Source of the DNA: Gemmata massiliana
Lineage (GTDB): Bacteria; Planctomycetota; Planctomycetia; Gemmatales; Gemmataceae
Assembly (NCBI RefSeq): GCF_901538265.1
Contig: NZ_LR593886.1
Location: forward strand, 5,787,738 to 5,851,737
Reading direction: 5' to 3'
Length of the DNA: 64,000 nucleotides
A program made the position numbers and the translations under genes. Below the pieces are notes generated by a model, which worked only from the letters and a program-made list of their open reading frames with translations, made no database searches and had not been told where the DNA came from. Below are positions 8,550 through 18,500 of this stretch, in pieces. Within the stretch, counting starts at the first letter, position 1. The number at the start of each line of letters is the position of its first letter.

Positions 8550-9983
8550 TCATTCACCGCCCTGATCCGTCACCACCTTATCGAGCGTGATGCCGAGTTC
8601 CCTGAGTTTGGTGCGCAGAGTAGTGCGGTTGATGCCGAGCAACTCGCTCGCCTGCATCTGGTGACCGTGAGTGTGGCGCAGCGCCCGCGCGATCAGTTCG
8701 CGTTCCACGAGTGCAATCACTCGCTTGTGTACGTCCCTTCCACCGTCCTGGAGCATCGATTCGATTGTCGTCGTCAGGTCGAACGCGGGCGGCGCATCGG
8801 GAGTGGAAGGAGAAGGCGGAGCGGGTGGAACGTCGACGAGTCCCGGTAAATCAGCCGGTAAGAGCGTCCGTCCCGAAGTCTGGTAGACCGCGGCCTGAAT
8901 GCAGTTCTGCAACTCGCGGACGTTCCCCGGCCAGTCGTAGCGCTGGAGTAGGTCCAATGTTTCGGGGGCGAACCCGCGCAGGTCGCGATTGGCTTCGCGC
9001 GCGTACCGGAACAAGAAGTAGTGCGCCAGTTCCGGGATATCGGCCTTGCGCTCCCGCAGTGCTGGTACGTGGATCGTGACCACTTTTAGCCGGTAATAGA
9101 GATCGTTCCGGAACCGCCCGTTGGCAATGAGTTGTTCGAGGTACTGATTGGTCGCGGCGAGCACGCGGACGTGGGTTGCAATGGGCTGGCTCCCGCCCAG
9201 GCGCTCGAACGTCTGGTCTTGCAGCACGCGGAGCATCTTCGCTTGCGCGGCGAGGGGCATGTCGCCGATCTCGTCGAGCAAGAGCGTCCCGTCTCCGCAC
9301 TGCTCGAACTTGCCGATACGCTTGCGATCGGCCCCCGTAAACGCACCCTGTTCGTGCCCAAATAGCTCGCTCTCAACGAGCGCGTCCGGAATGGCCGCGC
9401 AGTTGAGTGCCATAAACGGCCGGGCCGCGCGCCGACTGTGTGAGTAAATCGCCCGGGCCACAAGCTCCTTGCCGGTCCCGCTCTCGCCCAGGATCAGCAC
9501 GTTCACGTCTTGCGGGGCGATCCGGCCGATCTGCTTACACATCTCCTGCATGAGCGGCGATCGGCCGATGATCCGGTCCCCGCCGGGGTCGTCCGGGAGC
9601 GCGGCCGACTCGCGCATGAGCCGGGCGGCCTCGAACGCGCGCCCGAGCACGCCGCTCATCTGCTCCAGGTCGAGTGGCTTGAGCAGGTAGTCGAACGCGC
9701 CGTGCTTCATCGCCTCAATGGTCGTTTCGGTGGTCCCGTGCGCGGTGATGAAAATAACCGGGCGCTTCGGGTCCGCGGTCCGGATGCGCTCGAACAGATC
9801 GAGTCCGGACCCGTCCGGGAGTTGGAGATCCAGGACGATCACGTCGGGGCGGTCCTGTTCGACGCGGCGCCAGCCCTCGGCGATCGTCCCGGCCGTGAGA
9901 ATCTCCACATCGGGCGCGGCGAAGACCCGGCGGAACGAGTGGCAGATGATCGGCTCGTCATCAACGACCAAGAGCTTCGGCAT
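8550..9983 (-). CDS. NtrC-family sigma-54 response regulator
   Basis: A 477-residue activator with the complete three-domain layout. The receiver spans residues 1-120 with phospho-acceptor Asp52 in VLDLQLPDG. The AAA+ domain (about 138-365) has Walker A GESGTGKE at 166-173 and the sigma-54 contact loop GAFTGA at 213-218. The Fis-type helix-turn-helix is C-terminal (ASELLGINRTTLRTKL). When phosphorylated it should drive promoters read by the sigma-54 polymerase. Its start overlaps the stop of the upstream kinase gene by 23 bp, which implies translational coupling and a cognate pair. Target genes are not evident nearby. Confidence 0.95.
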   Translation of the reverse strand: MPKLLVVDDEPIICHSFRRVFAAPDVEILTAGTIAEGWRRVEQDRPDVIVLDLQLPDGSGLDLFERIRTADPKRPVIFITAHGTTETTIEAMKHGAFDYLLKPLDLEQMSGVLGRAFEAARLMRESAALPDDPGGDRIIGRSPLMQEMCKQIGRIAPQDVNVLILGESGTGKELVARAIYSHSRRAARPFMALNCAAIPDALVESELFGHEQGAFTGADRKRIGKFEQCGDGTLLLDEIGDMPLAAQAKMLRVLQDQTFERLGGSQPIATHVRVLAATNQYLEQLIANGRFRNDLYYRLKVVTIHVPALRERKADIPELAHYFLFRYAREANRDLRGFAPETLDLLQRYDWPGNVRELQNCIQAAVYQTSGRTLLPADLPGLVDVPPAPPSPSTPDAPPAFDLTTTIESMLQDGGRDVHKRVIALVERELIARALRHTHGHQMQASELLGINRTTLRTKLRELGITLDKVVTDQGGE

Positions 9984-11451
9984 TAAGTCCTCCCACAGCG
10001 GGTAGAGTCAGCGTGAAACACGCCCCGCCGCTAACTTGGTTGGCGGCGGTCAGCGTTCCACCGTGGTCGCGTGCGACGCGCTGGGCAATGGTCAGTCCCA
10101 GGCCCGTGCCGGTCGGTTTCGTGGTGGCGAACGGAGTGAACAATTTGTCCGCGATGCGCGGGTCGATTCCTGTTCCGGTATCGGCGACTTCAACCGTCAC
10201 GGTTCCGTTCGGTGTCGCACTCGTGCACACCTGGACCTCACCGCCCGGCGGCGTCGCGTCGATCGCGTTGAGGAGCAGATTCGTGAGCAGCGACAGGAAT
10301 TGGTCACGGTCCACGGATGCAGGTGCCACGACCGGAGCCGGGGTGACACGCAGGGTCACCGGTTTCGCCTCGGCCCGACTGCGTGCAACACCCGCGGCTT
10401 CAGCCACCAGTTCCCGTAGGTCGTACCGGTGACGATCGAGCGTGGGGGTGCGTGCGAAGTCCAAAAGCCCTTGCACGGTTCTCTCGATACGAACGACTTC
10501 CTGTCGAATGAGCCGGAGATCTTCATCAGTAAGCGGGGTCGCGCGCGCGGGGCGGAGAGCGCCTTCGACCAAGAACTTGATCCCGGTCAACGGGTTGCGA
10601 ACCTCGTGCGCGATGCCGGCAGCGAGTTGACCAACCGCCGCGAGTTGCTCGGCGCGAAGCAACCCGCGCTCTTGTTCCTGAAGGCGCTGGCACACTTCCT
10701 TCACGCGCCCGACCACGTAATCCAGTTGCGCATCGAGGTTCCCGGTCGGACGCGCCGCCTCGACCGTCAGCGCTCCCACTTCCTGATCGAGTTCGGCCTG
10801 AACCGCCCGCACCCGAACCGACAGATGAGCGGCGCGCCGAGTCAGTCCGCGTGCGGTCGCGTACCCGCTCAGAAGTCCGCCGAACGCGCCCGTCAGCCCC
10901 AGAGCGAACAGCACGCGCCCGGCCCATGTCGTTTGTGCCTCGCTCCGCGCCAACCCCGCTTCCATCCGCGCGCGCTGGCGGTCGGACAGTTCGCGGCACG
11001 GCTGAAGGAGTTCGCGCATCGGGTGGGCATCGGACCAGCGCACGAGTTCGGGCACATTGCGCACCAGCGGCGGCAACCCACCGGGGCCGAGTCTGCGCTT
11101 GTATTCGGCGTAGTCGTTCTCGATAAGGGCGAGCAGTTCTTCGTCGTCCGCGATGAGGTCGCGCCGGATGTTGTCGAACGCCGCTTCGACCTGCGATGTG
11201 TCCGAGCGCAACACCGCGGCGCGGGCTTCGCTCGGGTCGGCAGCGAATATCACCGAGTGGAACCGGAGGTGCCGCAATTGCACCTGAAGCTCGTCGGCCG
11301 CGTCCATTTTGGACGCATCGTGCCGAACCGCGCGTGCGAGATCGCCCTGGAGCCGGTTGATGTACCACGTACTCGCCAAGCACGCGGCCGCGACCAGCCC
11401 ACCCAGAGCCACGAGCGGCCACGAGTATTGTGCGAACAGGAACTGCTTCAC
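9961..11451 (-). CDS. Membrane sensor histidine kinase, NtrB-like
   Basis: The partner of the sigma-54 regulator it overlaps. Helices at about residues 10-30 and 177-199 enclose a helical extracytoplasmic sensor of about 145 residues. A cytoplasmic linker leads to the HisKA domain, with His282 in AAGIAHEVRNPL. The HATPase domain follows, with its N box (LLLNAIDATPPGG), DTGTGID and GTGLGLTIAQ. The start is GTG at 11451, seven bases after GGAG. The signal is unknown. The gene is divergent from the leucine-rich-repeat gene at 11664. Confidence 0.94.
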   Translation of the reverse strand: MKQFLFAQYSWPLVALGGLVAAACLASTWYINRLQGDLARAVRHDASKMDAADELQVQLRHLRFHSVIFAADPSEARAAVLRSDTSQVEAAFDNIRRDLIADDEELLALIENDYAEYKRRLGPGGLPPLVRNVPELVRWSDAHPMRELLQPCRELSDRQRARMEAGLARSEAQTTWAGRVLFALGLTGAFGGLLSGYATARGLTRRAAHLSVRVRAVQAELDQEVGALTVEAARPTGNLDAQLDYVVGRVKEVCQRLQEQERGLLRAEQLAAVGQLAAGIAHEVRNPLTGIKFLVEGALRPARATPLTDEDLRLIRQEVVRIERTVQGLLDFARTPTLDRHRYDLRELVAEAAGVARSRAEAKPVTLRVTPAPVVAPASVDRDQFLSLLTNLLLNAIDATPPGGEVQVCTSATPNGTVTVEVADTGTGIDPRIADKLFTPFATTKPTGTGLGLTIAQRVARDHGGTLTAANQVSGGACFTLTLPAVGGLNAEALGR

Positions 11452-11556
11452 GGCCGCTCTCCCGTTGGATTTAGCGCCCCAACAACGGGGCCAGTTCCAG
11501 CAGGCATTCTAGCAGTGCGGCGCGGACCGTACCGAGGCGCCGTTGTCGCCGAATTC

Positions 11557-11584
11557 TTGTGAACGCAGTGGGGCGCGCTAGAAT
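11557..11584 (+). promoter_or_regulatory. Candidate sigma-70-type promoter
   Basis: TTGTGA (11557-11562) and TAGAAT (11579-11584) are 16 bp apart, 79 bp before the ATG of the leucine-rich-repeat gene. The same TAGAAT box occurs ahead of two other genes in this window. Confidence 0.4.
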
Positions 11585-11663
11585 AACGGTGACGGTGTTT
11601 GAAGTTCGCCGATCGAACCGTTTCTTTGCTGCATCGCCCCAACTCACGAGTTACGATGCGGTC

Positions 11664-12989
11664 ATGCACTTCACGGACGAGCAACCGTTCCTGGACGCGG
11701 TGTTCGATCGGTTCGCGGACGACCGACCGCGCCTGGTGTACGCCGACTTTCTTGACGATTCGGGCGCGCCGGAGCGCGCGGAACTGATCCGCGTACAGCT
11801 TGCGCTCGCGCGGTTGCCCGAGGACGACCCGCGCCGGCCCGCGCTCTGCGACCGCCAGGCCGAACTGCTGACCAAGAACCGTGCCGAGTGGACCGCGCAC
11901 CTCGCGGGGTTGGTCGAAACGGTCGATTTCCGGCGCGGCGTACCCGATTCCGCATCGGTCGATGCCACCACGTTCCTCGAACGCGGCGAAGAACTTTTCG
12001 CGCGCCTCCGAATCCGCCGATTGAGCCTACGCGACGCGGCCCCCGTAATGGCGAAGTTGGCCGCGTCGCCGTTACTCGCGCGGGTCCGCGAACTCGATCT
12101 GTGCAACTGCGACCTCGGTAACAGCGGCGTGAATGTACTCGCGCGATCACCGTTTCTGGAGAAACTCGAATCGCTCGACCTCGGTTTCAACCGGATTGAA
12201 GATTCTGGCGTTCACCTGCTCGCCCGAAGCAGTGTCTTCCCGAACTTGACAACGCTCGCCCTCAACGACAACGACACCATCGGCGACACTGGCGCCAGCG
12301 CGCTCGCCGAATCACCGTTCTTTGCCGGCTTAACCGGTCTGGATCTCTCCGGAAACGACATCGGTGATACGGGGCTCGGGGCAATCATCACGGGCCAGTC
12401 CTTCACGCGACTGCACTCGCTCCGGATTACCGGGAACCATATCGGTGACGCGGGCGTAGCTCGACTCACGCGATCCGCTCTGTTCGGCCGCATTACCAAA
12501 GCCGAACCAGAACTGTCGCTCCGCGCCAACATGATCGGCACAGCGGGCGCAGCCGCGCTCGCGACCGCGCCCGCACTCGCAGCGTGTACCGCACTCGACC
12601 TGTCGCACAATTACCTCAGCGATTCCGGCGTCGCGGCGTTACTGCGCTCGCCGAATATTAGTCGGCTCCGGGCTCTCCGGCTGGGGCGCAATCAGCTCAC
12701 AGATAACGGTGTAATCGCCTGCTGCGACCTCTTCGACAAACTGTTCAAACACCTTCAATTTCTAGATCTTTCCGGCAATCGGCTCACCCGCGTGGGGATG
12801 GGCGTTCTTTCGGCCCGGCTCGGATCGCACGCGGTTCAAATCGATGTGAGCGGGAACGTCCAGTCCGCAACGGCTGGGGACGCTCCGGTTGCGGTTTCCG
12901 GGGTACTCGACGGCCTGCTCGACGGGGTCGCAGAAGCCGCGCGGCTCAAGCGGCGAGTGGCCCATCCGCGTCATTTGTCCGACAGTTAG
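11664..12989 (+). CDS. TIGR02996-domain leucine-rich-repeat protein
   Basis: A 441-residue protein. Residues 1-45 carry the TIGR02996 repeat-companion domain (PFLDAVFDRFADD, then LVYADFLDD), which is abundant in Gemmata-type planctomycetes and myxobacteria. From about residue 125 it consists of ribonuclease-inhibitor-like repeats with the pattern LxxLDLSGNxIGDTGxxxL, at least nine of them. Such repeats form a curved protein-binding surface. There is no signal peptide or membrane helix, so it is probably cytoplasmic. Its partner is unknown. The ATG at 11664 is chosen because the upstream extension has no homology-like character. Confidence 0.88.
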   Translation: MHFTDEQPFLDAVFDRFADDRPRLVYADFLDDSGAPERAELIRVQLALARLPEDDPRRPALCDRQAELLTKNRAEWTAHLAGLVETVDFRRGVPDSASVDATTFLERGEELFARLRIRRLSLRDAAPVMAKLAASPLLARVRELDLCNCDLGNSGVNVLARSPFLEKLESLDLGFNRIEDSGVHLLARSSVFPNLTTLALNDNDTIGDTGASALAESPFFAGLTGLDLSGNDIGDTGLGAIITGQSFTRLHSLRITGNHIGDAGVARLTRSALFGRITKAEPELSLRANMIGTAGAAALATAPALAACTALDLSHNYLSDSGVAALLRSPNISRLRALRLGRNQLTDNGVIACCDLFDKLFKHLQFLDLSGNRLTRVGMGVLSARLGSHAVQIDVSGNVQSATAGDAPVAVSGVLDGLLDGVAEAARLKRRVAHPRHLSDS

Positions 12990-13018
12990 CGAAACCTGAT
13001 GACTTCTGTTCGGTTCGC

Positions 13019-13047
13019 TTGCAACGCTCTTTCTCACAACTTAGAAT
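13019..13047 (+). promoter_or_regulatory. Candidate sigma-70-type promoter
   Basis: TTGCAA (13019-13024) and TAGAAT (13042-13047) are separated by exactly 17 bp and lie 108 bp before the zinc-ribbon gene. Confidence 0.45.
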
Positions 13048-13154
13048 CCGACTCCGCACACGACACGAAGAGTGTTGCGCGTGCGGTTCCATCGTCCCCG
13101 GGCCGGGTCCAAGAAGATCACGGCCCTGCCTCTTAATTGACAGCAGCAAGCACT

Positions 13155-13898
13155 ATGAACAACACATGCCCAACGTGTGGGGCACTCTACAACGTGGCCG
13201 AGAAGGACATCGGCCGGCGGCTCAAGTGCAAGAAGTGTCGCACGGCCCTCATGGTTACGGACGCCGGTCTGGTCCCGGCTGCGGGAACCGAATCGGTCCC
13301 CTCCCCCGACGACCAGGATTTCGATACCGAACCCCGAGAATCGTCGTTCTCACGGAGGCGCAAGAAACTCTTCGCGGGGGAGAACCCGCTCGCCCCTGTT
13401 GGCGGTGTTCCGGGTCTTCTGTTCGGTATCGGCGTTTTCTTCGTACTGTTCTTCACGTTCATGCAGGTGCTCGCCTCGGCGTCCAACCTGCGCGCAGTGG
13501 AGTACGAGAAGAAGCTCGCGCTGGAAGAAGAGGTCCGCATCCGCGAGTTGCTCCCGAAGGGCAAGAAGGACCGGTCCGAACTCGGCGCGGAAGAGCAGAA
13601 AACCTACGACGAGAAGAAGAAGAAAATCGAGGACGATTACTTCGTTTCGAAGAGGTCAGCTGATGAGAGTAAGCGGAGCACTGAAATCGGGAACAAGCGC
13701 TCGCGCTTGTTCGAGGGCTACGGCACAATGTTCGGCTTCATGCTGCTCTCGTTCGGGTGCCTGGGCTTCCTGCGCACCCAAGAAGCACTGCTCCTCCGGA
13801 TCGTCGCGGGAATCATTCTGACGGGCATGGTGCTCGGATTGTTCCGGCTCGCGCTGGGCACAGGGGCCGGGGCCGGGGTGGGTGTAACCATCGGCTAG
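13155..13898 (+). CDS. Zinc-ribbon membrane protein (MJ0042 type)
   Basis: A 247-residue protein that opens with a four-cysteine zinc ribbon, CPTCG at about 5-9 and KCKKC at about 25-29, of the MJ0042 type common in planctomycetes. A Pro/Ser/Asp linker leads to a hydrophobic helix at about residues 85-110. A charged, Lys/Glu-rich coiled segment follows (about 115-185), then two more helices near the C-terminus. The ribbon probably lies in the cytoplasm. No function is known. A second zinc-ribbon protein with a single helix lies at the other end of the window. Confidence 0.8.
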   Translation: MNNTCPTCGALYNVAEKDIGRRLKCKKCRTALMVTDAGLVPAAGTESVPSPDDQDFDTEPRESSFSRRRKKLFAGENPLAPVGGVPGLLFGIGVFFVLFFTFMQVLASASNLRAVEYEKKLALEEEVRIRELLPKGKKDRSELGAEEQKTYDEKKKKIEDDYFVSKRSADESKRSTEIGNKRSRLFEGYGTMFGFMLLSFGCLGFLRTQEALLLRIVAGIILTGMVLGLFRLALGTGAGAGVGVTIG

Positions 13899-13997
13899 CG
13901 TGCCGTCTGCGGAGGCGGTTCGTACTCTGTCGAAGGGCGACCGCCCCCGCGTGCGCACGTCGCGCCGCGTCTCCGCACACGTCCGATCCGAGCAACT

Positions 13998-14738
13998 ATG
14001 CCCGACACCGATACTGCCGCTCCGAAGTTCAAGCGCGTTCTGCTCAAGCTCAGCGGTGAGGCGCTCGGCTTCGGTGGAGGCAAACTCGGCATCAACCTCG
14101 ACGAAACGAAACACATTGCCGAGCAACTGGCCCGGGTCGCGGCGAGCGGGGTACAACTCGCCGTCGTGATCGGCGGCGGGAACCTGCTCCGCGGCGCCCA
14201 GTTCTCCGCTGGCGACGAGCGCATCAAACCCGCGACCGCCGACTACATGGGGATGCTCGCGACCGTGATGAACGGCCTCGCGCTTCAGGACACTCTCGAG
14301 GCGATGGGCGTGGAAACGCGCCTCCAGAGCGCGGTGCGAATGGAAACGGTCGCCGAACCGTACATCCGACGCCGGGCGCTGCGTCACCTGGAAAAGAACC
14401 GCATTGTGATCCTCGCCGGGGGCACCGGAAACCCGTTCGTCACCACGGACACCGCTGCGGCCCTACGCGGGACTGAACTCCAGGCCAATGTTCTACTTAA
14501 AGCGACGAAGGTGGACGGCGTCTTCAACTCCGACCCGGCGAAGAATCCCTACGCGGAGAAATTCGAGCGCCTCACGTTCGATCAGGTGATCCAAAAGCAG
14601 CTCGGGGTCATGGACATCGGCGCGTTCGAGATGTGCCGACTCGCGAAGCTCCCCATCCTCGTATTCAACTACAAGCAGGAAGGCGCGATCGAGCGGGCCG
14701 TGGCCGGCCACCCGATCGGCACCATCGTCACGGGCTGA
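13998..14738 (+). CDS. pyrH: UMP kinase
   Basis: Phosphorylates UMP to UDP in pyrimidine biosynthesis. The 246-residue protein has the amino-acid-kinase fold, with KLSGEALG near residue 17, VIGGGNLLRG in the nucleotide site, and the TGNPFVTTDTAAALR segment. KATKVDGVFNSDP is the typical bacterial UMP kinase signature. The frr gene follows after 129 bp, the usual pyrH-frr order. Here the preceding gene is the zinc-ribbon protein instead of tsf. Confidence 0.97.
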   Translation: MPDTDTAAPKFKRVLLKLSGEALGFGGGKLGINLDETKHIAEQLARVAASGVQLAVVIGGGNLLRGAQFSAGDERIKPATADYMGMLATVMNGLALQDTLEAMGVETRLQSAVRMETVAEPYIRRRALRHLEKNRIVILAGGTGNPFVTTDTAAALRGTELQANVLLKATKVDGVFNSDPAKNPYAEKFERLTFDQVIQKQLGVMDIGAFEMCRLAKLPILVFNYKQEGAIERAVAGHPIGTIVTG

Positions 14739-14760
14739 TGGGCCTCTTTTCCCTGGCACC

Positions 14761-14795
14761 TCCGGAGCGGAATCGCCGCTCCGGACTATCTTTCC
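14761..14795 (+). terminator. Stem-loop between pyrH and frr
   Basis: A perfect 10-bp stem TCCGGAGCGG/CCGCTCCGGA (14761-14770, 14776-14785) with a five-base loop is followed by CTATCTTTCC. The weak T-run suggests partial termination or attenuation between the two genes. Confidence 0.6.
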
Positions 14796-14867
14796 TACCC
14801 CCCGTCGACCTGCGACAATAGGAATTAACTAGCAGCAAGTTCACGGACCAACGACAGAGGACGTGCC

Positions 14868-15428
14868 ATGAACGCACCACAGATTTTGAAGGATTCTGAG
14901 GACCGGATGGAGAAGGCGACGGACGTGTTCCGCAACGACCTCAAGGGGTTGCGGACCGGGCGCGCGTCCCCCCAAATGCTGGACGCGCTCCGCGTGGACA
15001 ACTACGGCACGATGTCGCCGATCCGCGACGTGGCCTCGGTAACGTGCCCGGACGCCGCGACCATCGTCATCAAGCCGTACACGGCCGACAGCCTGAAGGA
15101 AATCGAGAAGGCGATCCGCGCCAGCGACCTCGGCCTCGCCCCGAACAACGACGGCAAGGTCATCCGGCTGACGATGCCCGCGATGAGCGGCGACCAGCGC
15201 AAGAAGATCGTCGCGCAACTCAAGAAATCGGCCGAAGCCGCAAAAGTATCGTGCCGCAACATCCGGCGTGATGGCAACAAGCACTTTGAAGACGCGGAAA
15301 AAGCCAAGACCATGACTGAGGACGATCGCGACAAGGGCAAGACGAAGATGCAGGATCTGCTCAAGGCCTACGAGGGCAAGATCGACGAGATCGCCAACAA
15401 GAAGGAAAAGGAAGTGATGGAGCAGTGA
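14868..15428 (+). CDS. frr: Ribosome recycling factor
   Basis: Releases the ribosome from mRNA after termination, together with EF-G. The length of 186 residues is standard. The conserved start (ILKDSEDRMEKA) and the LRTGRASP loop, in which Arg contacts ribosomal RNA, are intact. The rest is the three-helix bundle and hinge expected for the family, with the RKKIVAQLKKSAEAAKV helix. The gene sits directly downstream of pyrH, as in many bacteria, and is followed by a strong hairpin. Confidence 0.97.
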   Translation: MNAPQILKDSEDRMEKATDVFRNDLKGLRTGRASPQMLDALRVDNYGTMSPIRDVASVTCPDAATIVIKPYTADSLKEIEKAIRASDLGLAPNNDGKVIRLTMPAMSGDQRKKIVAQLKKSAEAAKVSCRNIRRDGNKHFEDAEKAKTMTEDDRDKGKTKMQDLLKAYEGKIDEIANKKEKEVMEQ

Positions 15429-15459
15429 TCGCGTTCGGTGTTTCGCCGCCGGTCCACCC

Positions 15460-15506
15460 GCGAGCCGCAGGTCAGCGCGTCCCCGATGCGCTCGCCTGCG
15501 GCTCGC
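15460..15506 (+). terminator. Terminator-like hairpin after frr
   Basis: A perfect 12-bp stem pairs GCGAGCCGCAGG (15460-15471) with CCTGCGGCTCGC (15495-15506), and an inner AGCGC/GCGCT pair extends it. There is no T-run, so its role as terminator is inferred from position. Confidence 0.5.
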
Positions 15507-15580
15507 CCCTTCCGAAATCGCCGGGCCGCTAAAACGAAACACCCAACACGCCCCGTCGCACACCCCCGCCGAGCTGCCAC

Positions 15581-18500
15581 ATGCGATCCCTCCGTGCCAT
15601 TTCCGACATATTCCCGCACGCGACCGAGTCCGGCCTGACCACCGGGCAGGTCGCCGAGAGCCGCGCGAAATTCGGCGCGAACCGGCTCACCCCTCTACCC
15701 CGCGAACCCGTCTGGAAGAAGTTTCTCGAAAAGTTCGCGGACCCGATCATCAAAATTCTGCTCGCCGCGTCGCTCCTCAAGATCGTGGTGGACCTGTTCG
15801 AGACGTCCCCGCTCGCCGGCGGGCTTGCGCTCGGCATGGTGCTTGTGGTCGTCCTCGGCGCGCTCGCCGCGAAGTTCGGCGAGTGGCTCCCGGCTATCCT
15901 GTTCGCGCTCGCAGGGGGGCTCGTCGGAGTGAGCGCGGCGCTCGATGACCCGTCCTACGAGGGACTCGCGGTCATGGTCGCCGTGTTCCTCGCGACCGGC
16001 GTGGCGTTCTTCAGCGAGTTCCGCAGCGACCGGGAGTTCGAGAAGCTCAACGCGACGCGCGACGCGATCCGCGTGAAGGTGCTGCGTGACGGGGGCGTTC
16101 ACGCGCTCGCGCTCGAAGATGCGGTGGTCGGCGACCTCGTGCTGCTCGAAATGGGTGACGAGATCCCGGCCGACGGGCGCATAGTGCGGTCGAACGAGCT
16201 TCACGTCGATCAGGCGCTCATGACCGGCGAGAGCGAGCCGGCGAAAAAAACGGCCCGAATCAGTGGCGACGACTCCGACGGCCCGGATCAGCCCGACTGC
16301 GTGTTTCGCGGCACGCAGGTACGCGATGGCGTCGGCCAGATGGTCGTGACCAATATCGGCGACGACACGATGCTGGGACAGATCGCCCAGCGCCTGTCGG
16401 GTGCGTCGCCCACGCCCGACACGAGCGACGCGACTCCTGAAGATCGCAGCGAGCGCGTGCAGCAGAAGCTCACGATCTCGAAGGCGTCAACACCGCTGCA
16501 AGAAAAATTGGAAGCCCTCGCGGGGCTCATCAGCAAAATCGGCTACGCAGCGGCGATCGCGATCTTCATTGCGCTGCTCGTTCGGGGACTGATACAGGGC
16601 GAAGTGCGGCTCCCCCAAGAGGGCGAAGACGCGAGCAAGGTGCTTCTCGGGAGCGTGCGGGCGCTGCTCTCGTACTTCGTGTACATGGTGATCGTCATCG
16701 TCGTCGCGGTTCCTGAAGGGCTGCCGATGAGCGTGACCGTGTCGCTCGCGATCGCGTGGCGGAAGATGAGCCAGGCGAACTCGCTCGTTCGGCAGCTCGT
16801 CGCGTGCGAAACGATCGGCTCGGCGACTGTCATTTGCTCCGACAAAACCGGCACGCTCACGCAAAACAAGATGACGGTGTCGCGCGTCGGGCTGGGCACG
16901 ACCGTGTACGAACAGGAAGGAACCGTATCCCCAGGAGCAAAGCACGACGAGTCCGTGGCACACTCGCCGCTCTTTTGGGTGATCGTGAACTCGGCCGCGA
17001 ACTCGACCGCGAGCCTCGAAGAGAAGAACGGCAAAACTACGGTCGTTGGTAACAGTACCGAAGGCGCGCTGCTGAACTGGCTGGCCGGCGGCGCGTGGAG
17101 CCGCGCGGACGGTCTGAGTTACATCGAACTCCGAACGCAGTATCCGGTGCTGTACCAGATCCACTTCTCGTCCGATCGCAAACGGATGACGACGGTCGTG
17201 AAGAACGCGGACAGCGCGGTCACACTCGTTAAGGGCGCGCCGGAAGTGCTTCTCACGCAATGCGACAAGTACCGCGCCGCTGACGGTTCAACTCGCGCTC
17301 TTACGCCCGACATACGCACAGAGATCCAGGCGCACATCTCAACCGCGGCGGGCGACGCGATGCGCACACTCGCGTTCGCACACGCGGAGTTGCCCGCGGA
17401 CTTCCCGCGAGAGGAAAGCGCGATCCACGACCGGCGTGCGGCGATCGAAAACGGGCTGATTTTCGACGGCTGGGTCGGCATCCGCGACCCGCTCCGCGAC
17501 GACGTGAAAGAAGCCATCCGGCAGTGTCGCACGGCGGGCATCGAAGTGAAGATGATTACGGGCGACACGATCGAAACGGCCACCGCGATCGGCCGCGAAA
17601 TCGGCTTGCTCGACGAACCGGACGCCCTGGCCCTGACGCATGCGGATTTCGCCAAACTGACCGATGCGGAGCTTTCCGCGATCCTGCCGCGGTTGCGCGT
17701 CCTCGCGCGCGCACTGCCCGGCGACAAATTCCGCATCGTGGAACTGCTTCAGGCCCAGAACCACGTCGTCGCGATGACGGGCGACGGTACGAACGACGCC
17801 CCCGCTCTCAAGAAGGCGGACGTCGGACTCGCGATGGGCATTTCGGGCACCGAAGTCGCGAAGGAAGCGAGCAAGATCGTGCTGCTCGACGATGCGTTCA
17901 GCACGATCGTCCGCGGGGTCCATTGGGGGCGCGCTCTCTACGAGAACATTCAGCGGTTCATTCAGTTCCAGCTCACAATCAACGTGTCGGCGCTACTGAT
18001 CGCGTTCCTGGGGCCGTTCTTGGGGCTGAAACCACCGTTCACCGTTCTGCAACTGCTCTGGATCAACGTCATCATGGACACGTTCGCGGCGATCGCGCTG
18101 TGCAGCGAACCGCCCCGCGCGAACCTGATGCACCGACCGCCCAAAACGCGCAACGAGAGCATCCTCACGCCCGCGATGCTCGGTACCATCGCGAGCACGG
18201 CCATGTTCTTCGTCGTGGTGATGATCGCGTTCTTACTCGGCATGCAGCACGCCGACTGGTTCGCAGGAGGTGGACCGAAATCAGACGAGTTCCCAGAACT
18301 CACGCTCCGACAGGTCACGCTGTTCTTCACCGTGTACGTGTTCTTCCAGGTGTGGAACCAGATCAACTGTCGCTCGCTCGCGCCGGAAGAGTCCGGGTGG
18401 CACCGACTGTTCGAGAACCGGCAGTTCCTGGCGATCGCGTCGCTCACGGTGGTCGGGCAGGTGCTCATCGTCTCGTTCGGGGGCGCGGTGTTTAATGTCG

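Noticed and set aside
10429-11562. Long plus-strand open frame opposite the histidine kinase
   Set aside because: The minus strand encodes an intact kinase with all motifs. Long antisense frames are expected in GC-rich DNA.
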